Part shown: in pieces, positions 35,201 through 48,600 of the stretch
Layout of the letters: every line of letters starts with the position of its first letter
Numbering within the stretch: position 1 is the stretch's first letter
Source of the DNA: Gambelia wislizenii
Lineage: Eukaryota; Chordata; Lepidosauria; Squamata; Crotaphytidae
Assembly (NCBI GenBank): GCA_030847615.1
Contig: JAUMIR010000004.1
Span: 70,339,001-70,403,000 of the forward strand
Length of the DNA: 64,000 nt
Direction of reading: 5' to 3'
Made by a program: the position numbers and the translations under genes
The notes under the pieces: model-generated
Told to the model about the DNA's origin: nothing
Seen by the model: only the letters and a program-made list of their open reading frames with translations
Database searches by the model: none

Positions 35201-38200
35201 CCAACCCATGCCTTAGAGACTAACAGGTTTATTGAGGCATATATGCTCGCGTAACCCACTTTAGTGAAGTCCCTCTTCTAAGGCTGTCCAAGTGTGTTGC
35301 ATACACAACTGCACACATCTCAGCCTCCTCTGATTTTCACTTGTGTCCTACCTTTCCTTTTCCTTTCTTTCTTTCCAGCTTAAGGCTGAATGGTGCTGAT
35401 GAGCTGACTTGGCTGCCACGTCTAGGTTCATCTGCCAAGATACACATGGGCAGGGCCAAGGCGTTTTATTACAGGATCTCACAACTCGACATGCTTGCTT
35501 TAGTGTGACATACTGAACCTCCTGGTGCACTGTTTAATGAGAGGCCTTGGCACAGGGCTCAGCAGCCTAACACAAGCCTAAACAAACAGCAAAATCAAAA
35601 TCATTTCACGCATGACTAAGTGCTCGGCCTACAACACTAAGGAGAGCCAGCCTTTGTGCTGATGCAACATATATTCAGTTAATAGAAAAGGTAGGCAGAT
35701 TAAATGCCAACTTTTCTCAGCCTGATGCCCTCCAGATATATTGGACTAATCATCCCCAGTCAGCAAGATCACACGGGAGGATGAGATTGTAGTCTAACCT
35801 ATTTGGAGGGTCTCAGACTCGGAGAAAGCTCCTCTATATCTTTACAGAAGAGATCTGTGTCTAAAAGGTATTTTCTTTTGTAGATGTGGTGGGTTCCTGT
35901 AATAATTGTGTTATGATTTACAACATCACTTCGCCAATCTGGGGCTTTCCACATGTTTGGGAGTCTAACTCCCCTCAGCCCCCAGCTAGCAGAGCCAATG
36001 AGAAAGACTGATGGGTGTTGTCATCCAAACACATGGAGGGCACCAGGCTGAAGAAGGCTAATGTGCTCTCAGCTAATTTGATCTAAATGGAAAAGTTAAC
36101 AGCATGTACATAGACTTCGGACAGGTTACCTTCTGGATTCCAACCCACCAGCCAGAATGGCCACTAGCTGAGAAACTGGGAACTGCAGGCCAAAAAGGGA
36201 ACATTTCCAAACTGAGGCAAGTAGATAGGGCCTTAGCTACTCAAACAAACTAGAGTTTCACCCTTAGGTGTTATTGTTGCTCCCTACATAGGGAGAGAGA
36301 TGTGAGATTCTGAAAACTACATAGTTAAAAACTATAGTTAAAAACACAGTGGACTCTGGTCAGGAAACTAAGAAATAAGAGTGCATCTACAGAGAAGCAA
36401 GTTTTCAAGAGATCACCAGGACACCAATTGTGTCTTGGATCACAATGTTTTCATCCTGAACCTGTTCCATTGCTTTTAACACTACTGGCTATGCTGGCTG
36501 GAAATGACATAGACAATACATCTAGAAGGCATCAAGCTAGGGAAGACTGGCCTATTAGTTAGTTAGTTAGTTCAGTGTCTCTTAACCTTTTCTTTACCAG
36601 GGACCTCCTTTAAATATCTTTTGTTGCTGCAGATCTCCAAGACTTCACTCAAGATTTAAAACAACAACAACAACAACAACAACAACACATCATCCATTAA
36701 ACCTTCCCTCAGAGGCACTGGAGGGGGAGGGAAGACTTTTCTCCTGCTTCTTCCTGCAGGTTTGTGTCTGGAGTGGATTGAATGGCAATCACAGAATCAT
36801 AGAGTTGGAAGAGACCACAAGGGCCATCCAGTCCAACCCCATGCTATGCAGGGATACACAATCAAATCATTCCCGATAGATGGGCATTTAGTCTCTGTTT
36901 AAAAACCTCCAAAGAAGGAGACTCCACCACACTATGAGGCTATGTATTCCACTTCTGAACAGCTCTTACTGTCAGGAAGTTTTTCCTAATGTTTAGGTGG
37001 AATATCTTTTCCTGTAGTTTGAACCCATTGCTCCATGTCCTAATCTCTGGAGCAGCAGAAAACAAGCTTGCCCCATCCTCAGTATGACATCCCTTCAAAT
37101 ATTTAAACAGGGCTATCATTTCATCTCTCAACCTTCTCTTCTCCAGACTAAACATACCCAGCTCCCTAAGCCACTCCCCATAGGGCATGGCTTCCAGACC
37201 TTTAACCATTTTGGTTGCCCTCCTCTGGACACGTTCCAGCTTCTCACTATCATTCTTGAATTATGGTGCCCAGAATTGGACACAGTATTCCAGGTGAAGT
37301 CTGACCAAAGCAAAATAGAGTGGCACTATTACTTCCCTTGATCTAGACACTATACTCCTATTAATGTAGCCTAGAATGTGCAGGCCACACCAGCCAGCCA
37401 GACTTTGCCTTAGCTTCTGTCATGTGGCCACTCTACTGCAGGCAGGTGGTGGGCTGAGCAGCCTTCAAGTCTTTGTAGACCCCCCCTCCTGTGAGGACAT
37501 TGCGGACCCCTGGGGGTCCCCAGACCACAGGTTAAGAACCACTGAGTTAGTTAACATATGGCCTCCCAGCCCACAAAGACTCTTGAGAAGTTTGCACAAC
37601 AAATAAAAGCAATTCAAACAGGACAACGGTTAAACAGAAATTAGAAACATATTAAAATGTTCTTTAAAAACTTTAAAACACAGTCTAAAAACACTCCCAA
37701 AATATATTTTTGAAACAAAGAATTAAAACAGAGCAATTTTAAACATCAAATTTCAAACAGGACTGTTTTAGCTGCCTTCCAGAAGCACAAAACAGATAGA
37801 GCCAGCCTAAATTCCTCTGGCAGGGAGTTCCAGTTGGGGATGTGGCTACAGAGAAAGTCCTGTTATGTGCACATAATAGCCTAACTTTGTAAGGTGTTGG
37901 GACACACAACAAGGCCTTCTGTAGACACAGCTAAAGTAGTAATCAGGAATAGAACCAGTTTCTCCGTAAAGCAGAGCTTGGCAAACTTAGCCCAGTCAGC
38001 ATGGTTAATACAGTATTTCCCTACCTATTAGCAGTGGGGTTCCTGGGTCTCAAGTCTCAAGTGGGAGTCTTTCCCTACCATATCTGGAGGAGCCAGGAAC
38101 TGAACCTGGACTTTCTGCATGCCAAGCTGCTACTCCAGCACTGAGCTATGGCCTTTCTCCAAAGGGCATCCTCATACATTTTGTTCTCAAGGCAAAGATG

Positions 38201-39649
38201 TATCCATCCTGAATCTTGTGCAAACAACTGCTCTTTCCTTTAAGAAAGGAAACATTATCAAAGAAGCAACAAAAGAGGTTACATCCATTGGTAAGACAGA
38301 TATATTTTAAAGTCAAAATGGGCAATTAGCACGTGTCCAGCCCCTTCAGTTGAGCAATGCTTCTGTTTCAGAGTGGCACCTGGGTACCTGCACCTTGGTC
38401 CAGAAGTGGTATTAAGTCAACTTCATTCCCTGCATCACCATGTGCATGCAACTTACTGCTGCAAGTGCCCTAAAAATAAAAGGGGCACACAGGACCCTAT
38501 GGATGCCCTGCATTTGTCAGGATAGAACTGTGCTGCTCTTTTTGGGTTTATGGATAAGAAAAATGAACACTGAGTTAGATCCAGAATAGTGCTTAACAGA
38601 GTTTTACTTCCAGTAGAGGAAGAAGATAGGGATAGGAACTTCATAATTTTTCCTTTCCTCCACAGTCCTGCTCTGCCTCCCAAAAAGTGGCTCTACAGGG
38701 ATGGAGGACAATTAGAACAGCAAAAGACAGCACAGGAAGGGGAGAATATCAGTAACAGGCACCGATCCCCTTTCTCCAATGGGGGCAGCCTCCACTGGAT
38801 CCTAGTGCCTAGTGAACAGTCTGAATTCAATCCACTAGGTTTGGCAAGTCATAGAATCATAGAATCATAGAATTGCAGAGTTGGAAGAGACCACGAGGGC
38901 CATCCAGTCCAACCCCCTGCCATGCAGGAAATCACGATCAAAGCATGTTTCCATCCCTCCTTGTCTTTCCTGTATCTCTGCATTGCCATTATAATGTATG
39001 CTCGTACATCATCCTGAGATACACTGGTTTGTACCTGAACCTGAACCTGAACCTGTACCTGAACTTTGCCCACTTTTTTTTTTTTTTTTGAGCCAGGGTA
39101 CAGGTGATGCTATGAAATCTATAATCAATCACTCAGTCAGGACTATTATGTGTTTTCAGAAAACTGCAGACTGTGAATTTGATCACTGTAGAGACATGGT
39201 GGGTTGAGGGGGGGGGAAATACATGGTTAACTTTCCTCCCATATTTCCTTACCCTTCTCTACCTAAGGAGCTCCCTCATTTGTGGAAGAGGAAAAAAAAT
39301 ATAGCAAAGCCAAAACAAAGGGAAATGACTAGTCACAATCTCTTGGCATCATGCAAAGTTTGGCCCATGGGAGAAAACCCCAGATCCCATATTCCTTGAA
39401 AGGCTTAAAAAAAAAAAATCTTGGTGACTGTGCATTCTGTAGATCATTTATAGAGGAAAAACAGCCACATTCTTAGGGGCTTTGATTCCCATTGGGGGGA
39501 AAACCCCCTCATCCATCACATCAGCCACATGCATCCCTTCAACAGTCAAAAGTACCAGATAGCAGACCTATTTTAAACACCATTTTTGGACAGATCATTA
39601 AAGGTTTGCCTTGAATTGTAATGTCAATCCTGTAAGAAGAGAGGCTTGC

Positions 39650-39697
<48 letters not shown>

Positions 39698-42600
39698 TCT
39701 TCAAGGTTAGTCTAAATGGTTTGTTATCAACATCTCCCACTCCATTCACCTCCAGGTTCTATTATTCAAGAAGTTGGCACATCGAGAAGTCTTAACAGAG
39801 AAGTTTCAGTAACACCCAGGTCCTTCCAGCTTCAGGCTCCAATAATGACAAAGTTTTCATCCCACCTTTTGAGAAGCTTTTCCTTCAGCAGCTTTGATGG
39901 TTTTGTAACTGAACATTTCCATAGTAAGCAAAAGGTGCACAGTTCTACATCCCTTCCTCCTTAGAACCAGTAGAACTGTGGATGTTTTAAGAGCACTGCT
40001 CCTGTAATGCAAGGTTTTTGCTGCTCAGATAAAACTACTTATGTTCAAAACCTTTTGTGTAAAAGAATCTGCTAGTTGGAACACTTATCTCATGTAGTTT
40101 TGTCCTCCTTAGCCAACAGTCCACAGTAGCTGAATGTGCTTTACAGGTTTAGGCTGTAGGCATAGAGATAAGACGTTGCACTCTGCCTGACCTACTGCCT
40201 TCACTAATAATGAGATTATCACACTACGCTGTTATAGCACTATTGTTCCACTTTAACTTCTATGACTACCTCCTGGGGAATCCTACGATTTGCAGTTTAG
40301 GGAGGGGCATTTAGAACTCTCAGCCAGAGAACTCTTAGGCCTCACTGAACTACGAAGCCCAGACTTCCACAGGAGGCAGCCATAGCAGTGGAATAATAGC
40401 ACTATAACAGTGTAGTGTGATAAAGTCCATGTATGACACAAAGCAAGCTAGCATCTAAATCTTTGTCTGCCATCTTAGAAAACACATTCAACTATTCCTT
40501 GCTGAAAATATGACATAATTTACATCACTTCAACATCTGACATTTTGCATTGTCCTCATGCCCATTTCACATCTTTAAGTTAAATCTACTACAGGTGCCT
40601 CTTTCACCAATCCTAGTTATACGCCTGCATTTTGCAGACTCCTAAGCTGTTTTCTTTCACCCTGCCCACTCTATCGCCAAGTGTTTTAACTCCCCCCCCC
40701 CAAAAAAAGCAGAGAGGGCAAAGAACATTCATTTTTTTTCTTAGGCAAGGAACATTCATTTCTCCTGTACCACCAACTCCATATGTTTAGCTTGAATGCC
40801 TCAGCCTTGGCATGTAATGTAGGCTGTTCTAATATTTCCCAAGCAAAGCAGAAAATAGAAACTCCGACACCCACCCAAGGGCTAGAAAACCTGGTAGAGG
40901 CTGTGAAGTGATAAAAAAAACTGTGCAAGCAGATTGCAAGGGAGATCTCTGAAAATATAGTGCTAACACCCTCAGAGGCAGTTAATCATATCGAATGCTT
41001 CCTCCAGGATTATCAAAGGAGATAATCCTAACGAACCCTTTCACCAGACATTGCTCAGAAGAAGCGACTATACTCATAGTGTGGCAATTGAATTTGCAAT
41101 GAATTGCAATGTCAAGAAATAGTGAGAGGTTTGAGCTACCTGACACTTAAAAGATCTTATTCCAAGTATACTCTTTTTAAACCAGAAAAAACACAGGTGT
41201 TATCTATAACAGGGATGGGGAACCTCATACTTTGGGGCTGAACGTAACCCTCTGGGAGTCCCAAATCAGTCTTCTGGGCTTCTCAATAACTCCACTGTTT
41301 TGTGATTTAGTATTGTGGTTTTGTATTGGTGGTCCCCCATCCTTCCCAAAGGTTGAAATGCATCCTAAGGCTGTTATGAGCAGCAAGAGTTTTAAAATAA
41401 CATATGCTGGCACTCTTGGCTCCCACTTTGTGCCCCATCCACTAATGGCATGTGGCCCCGAGAACCTCTTTCAGATTGATTTAGTCCTTTAAGCTAGAAG
41501 TGATTTATGCTACTGTCATGTATGGCCACAGTTGCTGTTCCACTGCTGCTCAACAGCCCAGAATGGAAGCAAATGGTCAGGAAGCCCTTCAGAATCTCTC
41601 ATCCAGCAAGGCCTCAAAAAGGTGACATTCCCCTGTGGAGAAAATGACAGAGGGTTGCATGAATGTCTGTGCATGCATCATATGAGAAGTGACACATTGG
41701 GGGTCCAAGAGAGGGCCTTTTTGGTGGCTGCTCACAGAGTCTGAAACTATGGAAAGGCTAGGTTTATTTTCTCTGTGTTCTTCCTCTGCCAGGCAAGGAC
41801 ATTTTCATTCAGGCAGGCTTTTGGTATGTAAACTGGTCCACTGTTGAGGGTATCCATGTATCTAGGTGCTGACTGTATTTTTTACTATGGTGTTTTAAAA
41901 CTACAGTCCTCCCTCCACACTCGTGGTTCCACATATTCACAGTTTGCCGTGAGGGGAGGCCAGGGAAAGCAGCGACAGGGCCTCTGAGGCCCCTTCCCCA
42001 CTTTCGGGAGGGCAGGGGGAAGCACGGGGAAGTGACGATGGGGCCTCCGGAGGCTCCGTGGTCACTTTGGGAGGATGGTGGGAGGCTGGGGAAATTGACG
42101 ACGGGGCCTCCAAGGCTCAGTGGTCGCTTTGGGAGGGCGTTGGGAGGCCAGGGAAAGCAACGACGGGGTCTCCGGAGGCTCAGTGGTCACTTTGGGAGGG
42201 AGGGGGGAGGTGAGGGGAAGTGAGGACAGGGCCTCCGGAGGCCCCATGGTTACTTTGGGAGGGGGGAGGCACGGGGAAGTGAGGACAGGGACTCACTCAG
42301 TGGTCGTTTCGGGAGGGAGTTGGGAGGCGAGGGTAAAGCGATGATGGGGCCTCTGGAAGCCCTGTGGTTGCTTTGGAAGGGAGGGGGGAGGTGCGGGGAA
42401 GCAACGACAGGGCCTCTGGAGGCCCCATCACCACTTTTGGGAGGGAGGGGGAGGCATGGGGAAGTAATAACGGGGCAGAGGCCCCGTCGCCACTTTCAGG
42501 AGGGAGGGGGAGGGCTGTCATTATTCGCGGAATTTTCACATTCGCGGGTGGCTGCAGAACCTAACCCCCACAAATGTGGAGGGATGACTGTATTGCTTTT

Positions 42601-45600
42601 CTATTGTGTGTGTGTGTGTCTACTGTCTCCCTTTGTTTCTTTCTTTCCTGGAAGCTCTGATGGGATTGGCTGCAGGTGGCTTCAGGTCTGGCAGCAGTCC
42701 ATGGACCACCACTTGAGCAGAACTATTTTAAATCATGTTTAAAATGGATTTGTTTTTATGTTGTATTTTGCTTTTAACCTGTTACATTATTATTTTTAGA
42801 TATCTTGATCATCTTTTCTGGGAGAAAGGGTTGAGAATACAATCAAATAAATTAAAACAAAGACATTATTAGCTGCTTATCCAAGGAGAAGCTTAGCAAG
42901 GCTTATACTGTACATTTTGTTTCCGAACAGTCTTCTCTCCAAGGTGCCTATGAGCAGGGCTAGACCTGCCATGCATCAGTCTCAAGACCCATCATAAGAA
43001 ATGGCAGAAAAACTGGCAAGGTGAGAGTCTATCCAGCAATGCAGGAAAGGAAACTGACAGCATGTCACTCAGCATGGACTCCTTTCCTGCTTTTCTTGCT
43101 TTCCAGTTTGTTTGGTTTACACCCCTATTTTCTCAGTAACATGGCAGCAATATTGCCAAATCTCATCCAGGCCTGAATCACTGGGTTTGCTCATAATTAA
43201 GTGCAAAGCACAAGGAACCTGACACTTAAAACTAGCAAGAAGCTTATAACAAGAAATGCTACAAAGTCTTTTCCCCTCTCTTATTTATTTTGGAAGTCAA
43301 TGGTGCTCATTTAAAAGGCTTGCAACAAGGGGAAACTGAGCCTGCAGTGAGCATGTCTTATTCTGTAAACAGGGGCCCCAATCCAGAGCTTGGAAAAGTT
43401 AGTATTTGGACTACACTGTACCCATTACTTTTAAGACTTCCCAAAAGCTACTATTTGAACTAACACCCAAAATTTGGACTTATAAACTCTGAACCACCCT
43501 GAGGAATTCTGGGAGCTGTAGTCTAAAACAAAAAAATAAAAAAGTTTTCCAAACTCTGTTAATTATATACTAAGAATAGTATGTGGCTTGCAGTGTGTTG
43601 GGTTTCCTCTCCTAAGAATGCCTCCTCTCCATTCCACCATAGGGGAAAGGCATTTAATACTTCTCTCCTTAGCCACAGTTCAAATGAAATCCTTCTCTAT
43701 GCATTAATAGGAGTTTCCTCTCTCTGTTGCTAATTGCAAGGCAGAAAGCTATCTTAAGTGGGAATGTGACTATAGAGGAAGAGTTAAACCTACCATGTCT
43801 TGCAGTCTTGATGGAAATCACCTTCTACTCACAACAAGGATTAAAGCGGGGAAGACCCTGTTGTGAGTGGAAACCCTATTGCTTATGCAATACATAGTTA
43901 GGCCCTCACAGACATATGAGATGTCCATTCCTTGGGTCATGATGAAGGATGTGCCATATAGGAGAGTATTCACGGAGTGTGTCCTACTGGCAACTGTATT
44001 TAAGAGCAGAGGTGGAGAACTTTTGCCCCTCCAGATATTTTGGACTTCAACAGGCACAACCCTAAGTCAATATACCCAATGGTATTTTAAAGAAAATAGC
44101 GATAAGCCTACATTGTCAGACATAGTTTGGGAGGCAGGAAAGGCAGTGATAAGGGGTATTTTTATATAGCAAGAAGCAGAATGAAAAAATAAAATAAAAT
44201 GTTGATTCTGGAAGAAATTGTGAAAAAAGAAAAAGAGCTGAAAGAAAACCCAAGAAATATAGAATCTAAAAATAAAATTATGGCTTTAAAAAAACAAATT
44301 GAAATTGAGATGACTAAGTAAATCAAAATAAAACTGAAATATATGAAACAAAGATATTTTGAACAGTTGAATAAACCTGGTAAATGGCTGTCTTATAGAT
44401 GAAGGAAAGAGAAGGAAAAGAAATAGATAACAGAAATTAAAAGAAAAGATGAAAGATTCACTAAACAGAAAAATATGAGAATTTTTTATAACTATTATAT
44501 TAAACTATATGATTAACATTCCTTCTCAGAAGAAACACAAAGGCAAATGGCTTAATACCCAAATAAAGAACAACTTCCTCAAATAACAGAAGATCAAAGG
44601 ATTGAATTAAATAAACAAATTACACTAATAGAAATTAGAGAGGAAAAAAGGAAGATGAAGGTAGGGAAGGCGTCTGGACCAGATGGCTTTTCTACTTTAT
44701 ATTATACAGTATTTGAAGATATATTATTAGTACTGCTATATAAAGTATTCATTGAGATGAAGACCAAGATCATAGGGGAATGTAGTGATCATATTAATCC
44801 CAAAAGAGGGTAAAGATTTGACACAAACATCTTATAACAAACCAATATCTCTTCTCAACATTGATTATAAAATATTTTCTAGTATATTAGCTGAGAGACT
44901 CAAGAAAATACTAAAGTATTGGATACACGGAGACCAGAATGGTTTTTTACCTAACAGGCAAGCAAGAGGAAATATAACAACTTTGTTAAACCTTATTGAG
45001 TATCATGAAAAGCATAACGAAAAGAAACTAGTCTTGATATTCGTAGATGCCAAGAAGGCATTTGTTAATCTAAATTAGCATTTCATGATAGAGGTGTTAA
45101 AAAAGATGAACTTGGGATCAAATTATATAAAATGGATTCAAGAAATATGAAATTGTAGTTCATGGAGAAAAAAGGAAATCCTGTCCAATTAGGAGAGGAA
45201 CACATCAAGGCTGCCCTCTATCACCTCTCTTGTTTATAACTATTCTAGAAGTACTAAATAGGAAAATAAGAAAAGACCCTCAAATTTAAGGAGTTAAAAT
45301 ACAAGGACGCAAATTCAAATCCAAAATCCTTTGCAGATGACTTAGGGATTTTTTTTTTAAAGACAATCCCAAAGATGATATGACAAGATTAATAGAAACC
45401 ATTGAAAAATTTGATGAATTGGCAGGTTTAAAGATAAATAAAGAAAAAAATAATAAACACTAGAAATTTGAATAGAAAAGAAGAAGAATTGATGAAAGAA
45501 ACAAATTTTAAATTGGAAAATGTCTAATTATTTACGTATATTAATAATAAAAATAATTTGGATCTTTTCGATAATAACTATACTAAAGTGTGGAATAAAA

Positions 45601-48600
45601 TTAAAGAAGACTTGAAAAGATGGGATGAATTGGATCTCTGCTTTCTGGACAGAATATATACTATCAAAATGAATATTTTATCGAAGTTAAATGTATTTAT
45701 TCCAAAATATTCCAATAATTTCAAATGATATTCTGTTCCAGCAATGGAATAAAGATTTGACCAAATTTGTATGGGCTGGAAAAAAAACCTAGAATAAGGT
45801 GGAAGACACTCCAAGATAGGTGGGAGAGAGGTGGCCTAGGTCTACCAGTTCTAAAGTTATATCACCACACAAATTGCATTTTATGGCCAGTAGAAAGGAT
45901 TAATCTAGAAAACAGAAAGACTATTAGGGCCCTGGTGGCGCAGTAAGCTAATGCAGCCAAAACTGCAGCCAAAAACTCATGTAGATCTTGAGTTCATAAG
46001 TTCAATTCCAGGCCCCCCCAGGTCAACTCAGCCTTCCGTAAGTCGGTAAAATGAGTACCAGCATAATAAAGAGCTGGGGCGACATGCTGTGAAAGCTGTT
46101 AATTCAGTTTCCAGAAGCAGCAGTCGTTATTTAGTGTACAATGCGTTCTGCAGTGTCACTCTTGCAGCATCGTTTGCATGCCAACAGTGCCATCTACTGG
46201 CATTTGCATTGTACAATTGTCTGTATTGTCTGTACTGTCTATAAACTGTATCAAATAGTATTGCATTGAATGTACTGTATTGAATTGTACTGCATAATGA
46301 TGTATTGTGATGCATTGTATTGTATACTTTGTAATGTTGTACCCGGCCCCGATTCTGAGGAGAGAGGCGGGTAATAAATAACTAAGTATTATTATTATTA
46401 TTATTATTATTACAACTAGAATGCTTTAATCATTGTTTTGGTTGCCATGCCTATTTGTGGCATAATAAATCTTCAATCCATAAGAAATTTAATTATCATT
46501 ACATCAGGAAATCTCTCTTGAGAGTGTGGTCAAAATATAAATATAAATTATGTCCAAAATTACCATTATGGCTCTCTAATCATGAAGCCTTTCATAAAAA
46601 AGAAAACCTTCATAAAGGCAAATGGTTGACATATAAGGACATTTTGGTAATAAATGGAAAAGAATGTAGAACAAAAACACAAGAGGAACTTCAAGAAGAA
46701 AATGTTAATTGCCATTGGTTCTTATATAGACAATTAACAGAAAAATTCAAAAAAGGTATTAAATTAGAAGGAATAGGAGTAGAAGAGACAGAATTTGATA
46801 AATTACTCAAGGGAGAAAAGAAACACGCTTTCTAAAATATATAAATTATTGATATAACATGAACAGGAACAAGAAAGGGTAAACAAGAATATGAATAAAT
46901 GGGCACAAAATCTGGGTCATACAATACAACTCAAATATTGGGGGAAAGCTTGGAACAGGAACATTACGTTTATTAGAAGTTACAATATAAAGGAAAACTA
47001 TTATAAAATGCTTTTTTAGATGGCATCTAACTCCTGAGAAAATAGCCAAAATTTTACAAAAATACATCAGATAAATGTTGGAAGTGTGGAAAAACAACTG
47101 GTACTTTCTTCCACACTTGGTGGCCATGCAAAAAAGCACTAACATTTTGGAAAAAATATACATTCATTGGTAACCAAGACATTAAATATTGATTACCCTT
47201 TAGAACCTGAAATTTATTTGCTAAACATGCTGCATAATATAGGTGCACAAATCCAGAAAAAAATACTGGAGAATATTGCTCTATATGGTATCTGCAGCAA
47301 AGACAATATATGCAAAGAGATAGAAAACCCAAGAAATTCCAACAGAAGAAGACTGGATCTTCAAACTATATGATATGTATGAAATGGATAAACTAACAAC
47401 AGAATTGGATTTAAGCATTTCAGCAAAATACAAAAAAGATTGGAAAGATGTAATTTTCCTATGGAAATGAAAATGGGGAGATTTAGCAGTAATTAATTTG
47501 AAAGAACAGGAAGTAAATAAAAGTAAGCTGAGTATATATAGTGAGGACAGGATATACACACACACAGAGAGAGACAGTAGGACCCCTGTATCCACTGGGG
47601 ATTGGTGCTGGGGGCCCCCATGGATACCGAAAACTGTGGATAATAGCGAGTGCCATTGAAAATAATGGGACTTCCAGTTTAAAATACCACAGGGTGCCTT
47701 GGAGGACCTAGAAAATGGCTAGAAAAGACACATTTTCTAGGAAGACTCTATGATAGGTGTGCTGTTTTGTGTCCTATGGATAACTGAATCAGTGGATAAT
47801 GAATAAGTGGATATGTGGGGTCCTACTCTATATGAGAAGACACAGACAAGTGAGAAGGGGAAAATATGTACCAAGTAAACACCACACTTAGGGATTGGAT
47901 AGGAAGTGTATAAGTGTGAAGTCAAAGGGTTTCACGGCAGTATCCATAGATTTTCCTTATGTTTTTTCCGGGCTGTGAGGCCGTGTTCTGGAATAGTTTC
48001 TTTCTGAAGTTTCGCCTGCATCTGTGGCTGGCATCTTCAGAGAATGGTTGGGTAGGAGTGTATGTGGAGCTTATATGCTGTGAACCCCTGTAAGGTAGTA
48101 TATGCAAATTTGTGTAATCGAATGGTTAGTTTCTGGGTATAGAAATGCAAGGCTCATTAGTGTCTGCATGGCTAATGGTTGGTTGATGGGCCATTATCTG
48201 CTGGGACTCTCCTTGTCCCTGGGTGGAATTCCTTTGTAAGTGTTGAGTTTTTATTCTATTGCTCTTCAAAACTGGGAGCCAGATTTTGTTTACTTTTAAG
48301 GTTTCTTCTTTCCTGTTGAAGTTGTCCAGGTGTTTGTGGATTTCAATAGCTTCCCTAGGCATTCTATAAAGTGTGTAAGTGTTTAGAAATATGTGAGTTT
48401 TATGTTTAGTTGTGTTTAGAAAATGTTCGTTTTGTTTTGTTCTTTGTAAACTAATTGTTGTCTATGTACATTGTTATTTTATTAATATGTGAAACCTTGC
48501 AATAAACATATTATTGGGGGGAAAAAATCCAATTGTAGGGGACTATGGGAATGGTAGCCCAAAACATGTGGATGACCAAATCAAAGGACTTAAGAGTTTT

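Noticed and set aside
41966..42517. A CRISPR-like array
   Set aside because: Repeats are contiguous GC-rich minisatellite units without unique spacers, in a vertebrate genome.
42032..42742. Overlapping frames with Gly/Arg/Pro-rich products on both strands
   Set aside because: They are produced by the ~60-bp minisatellite periodicity; stops are simply absent from the unit in several frames.
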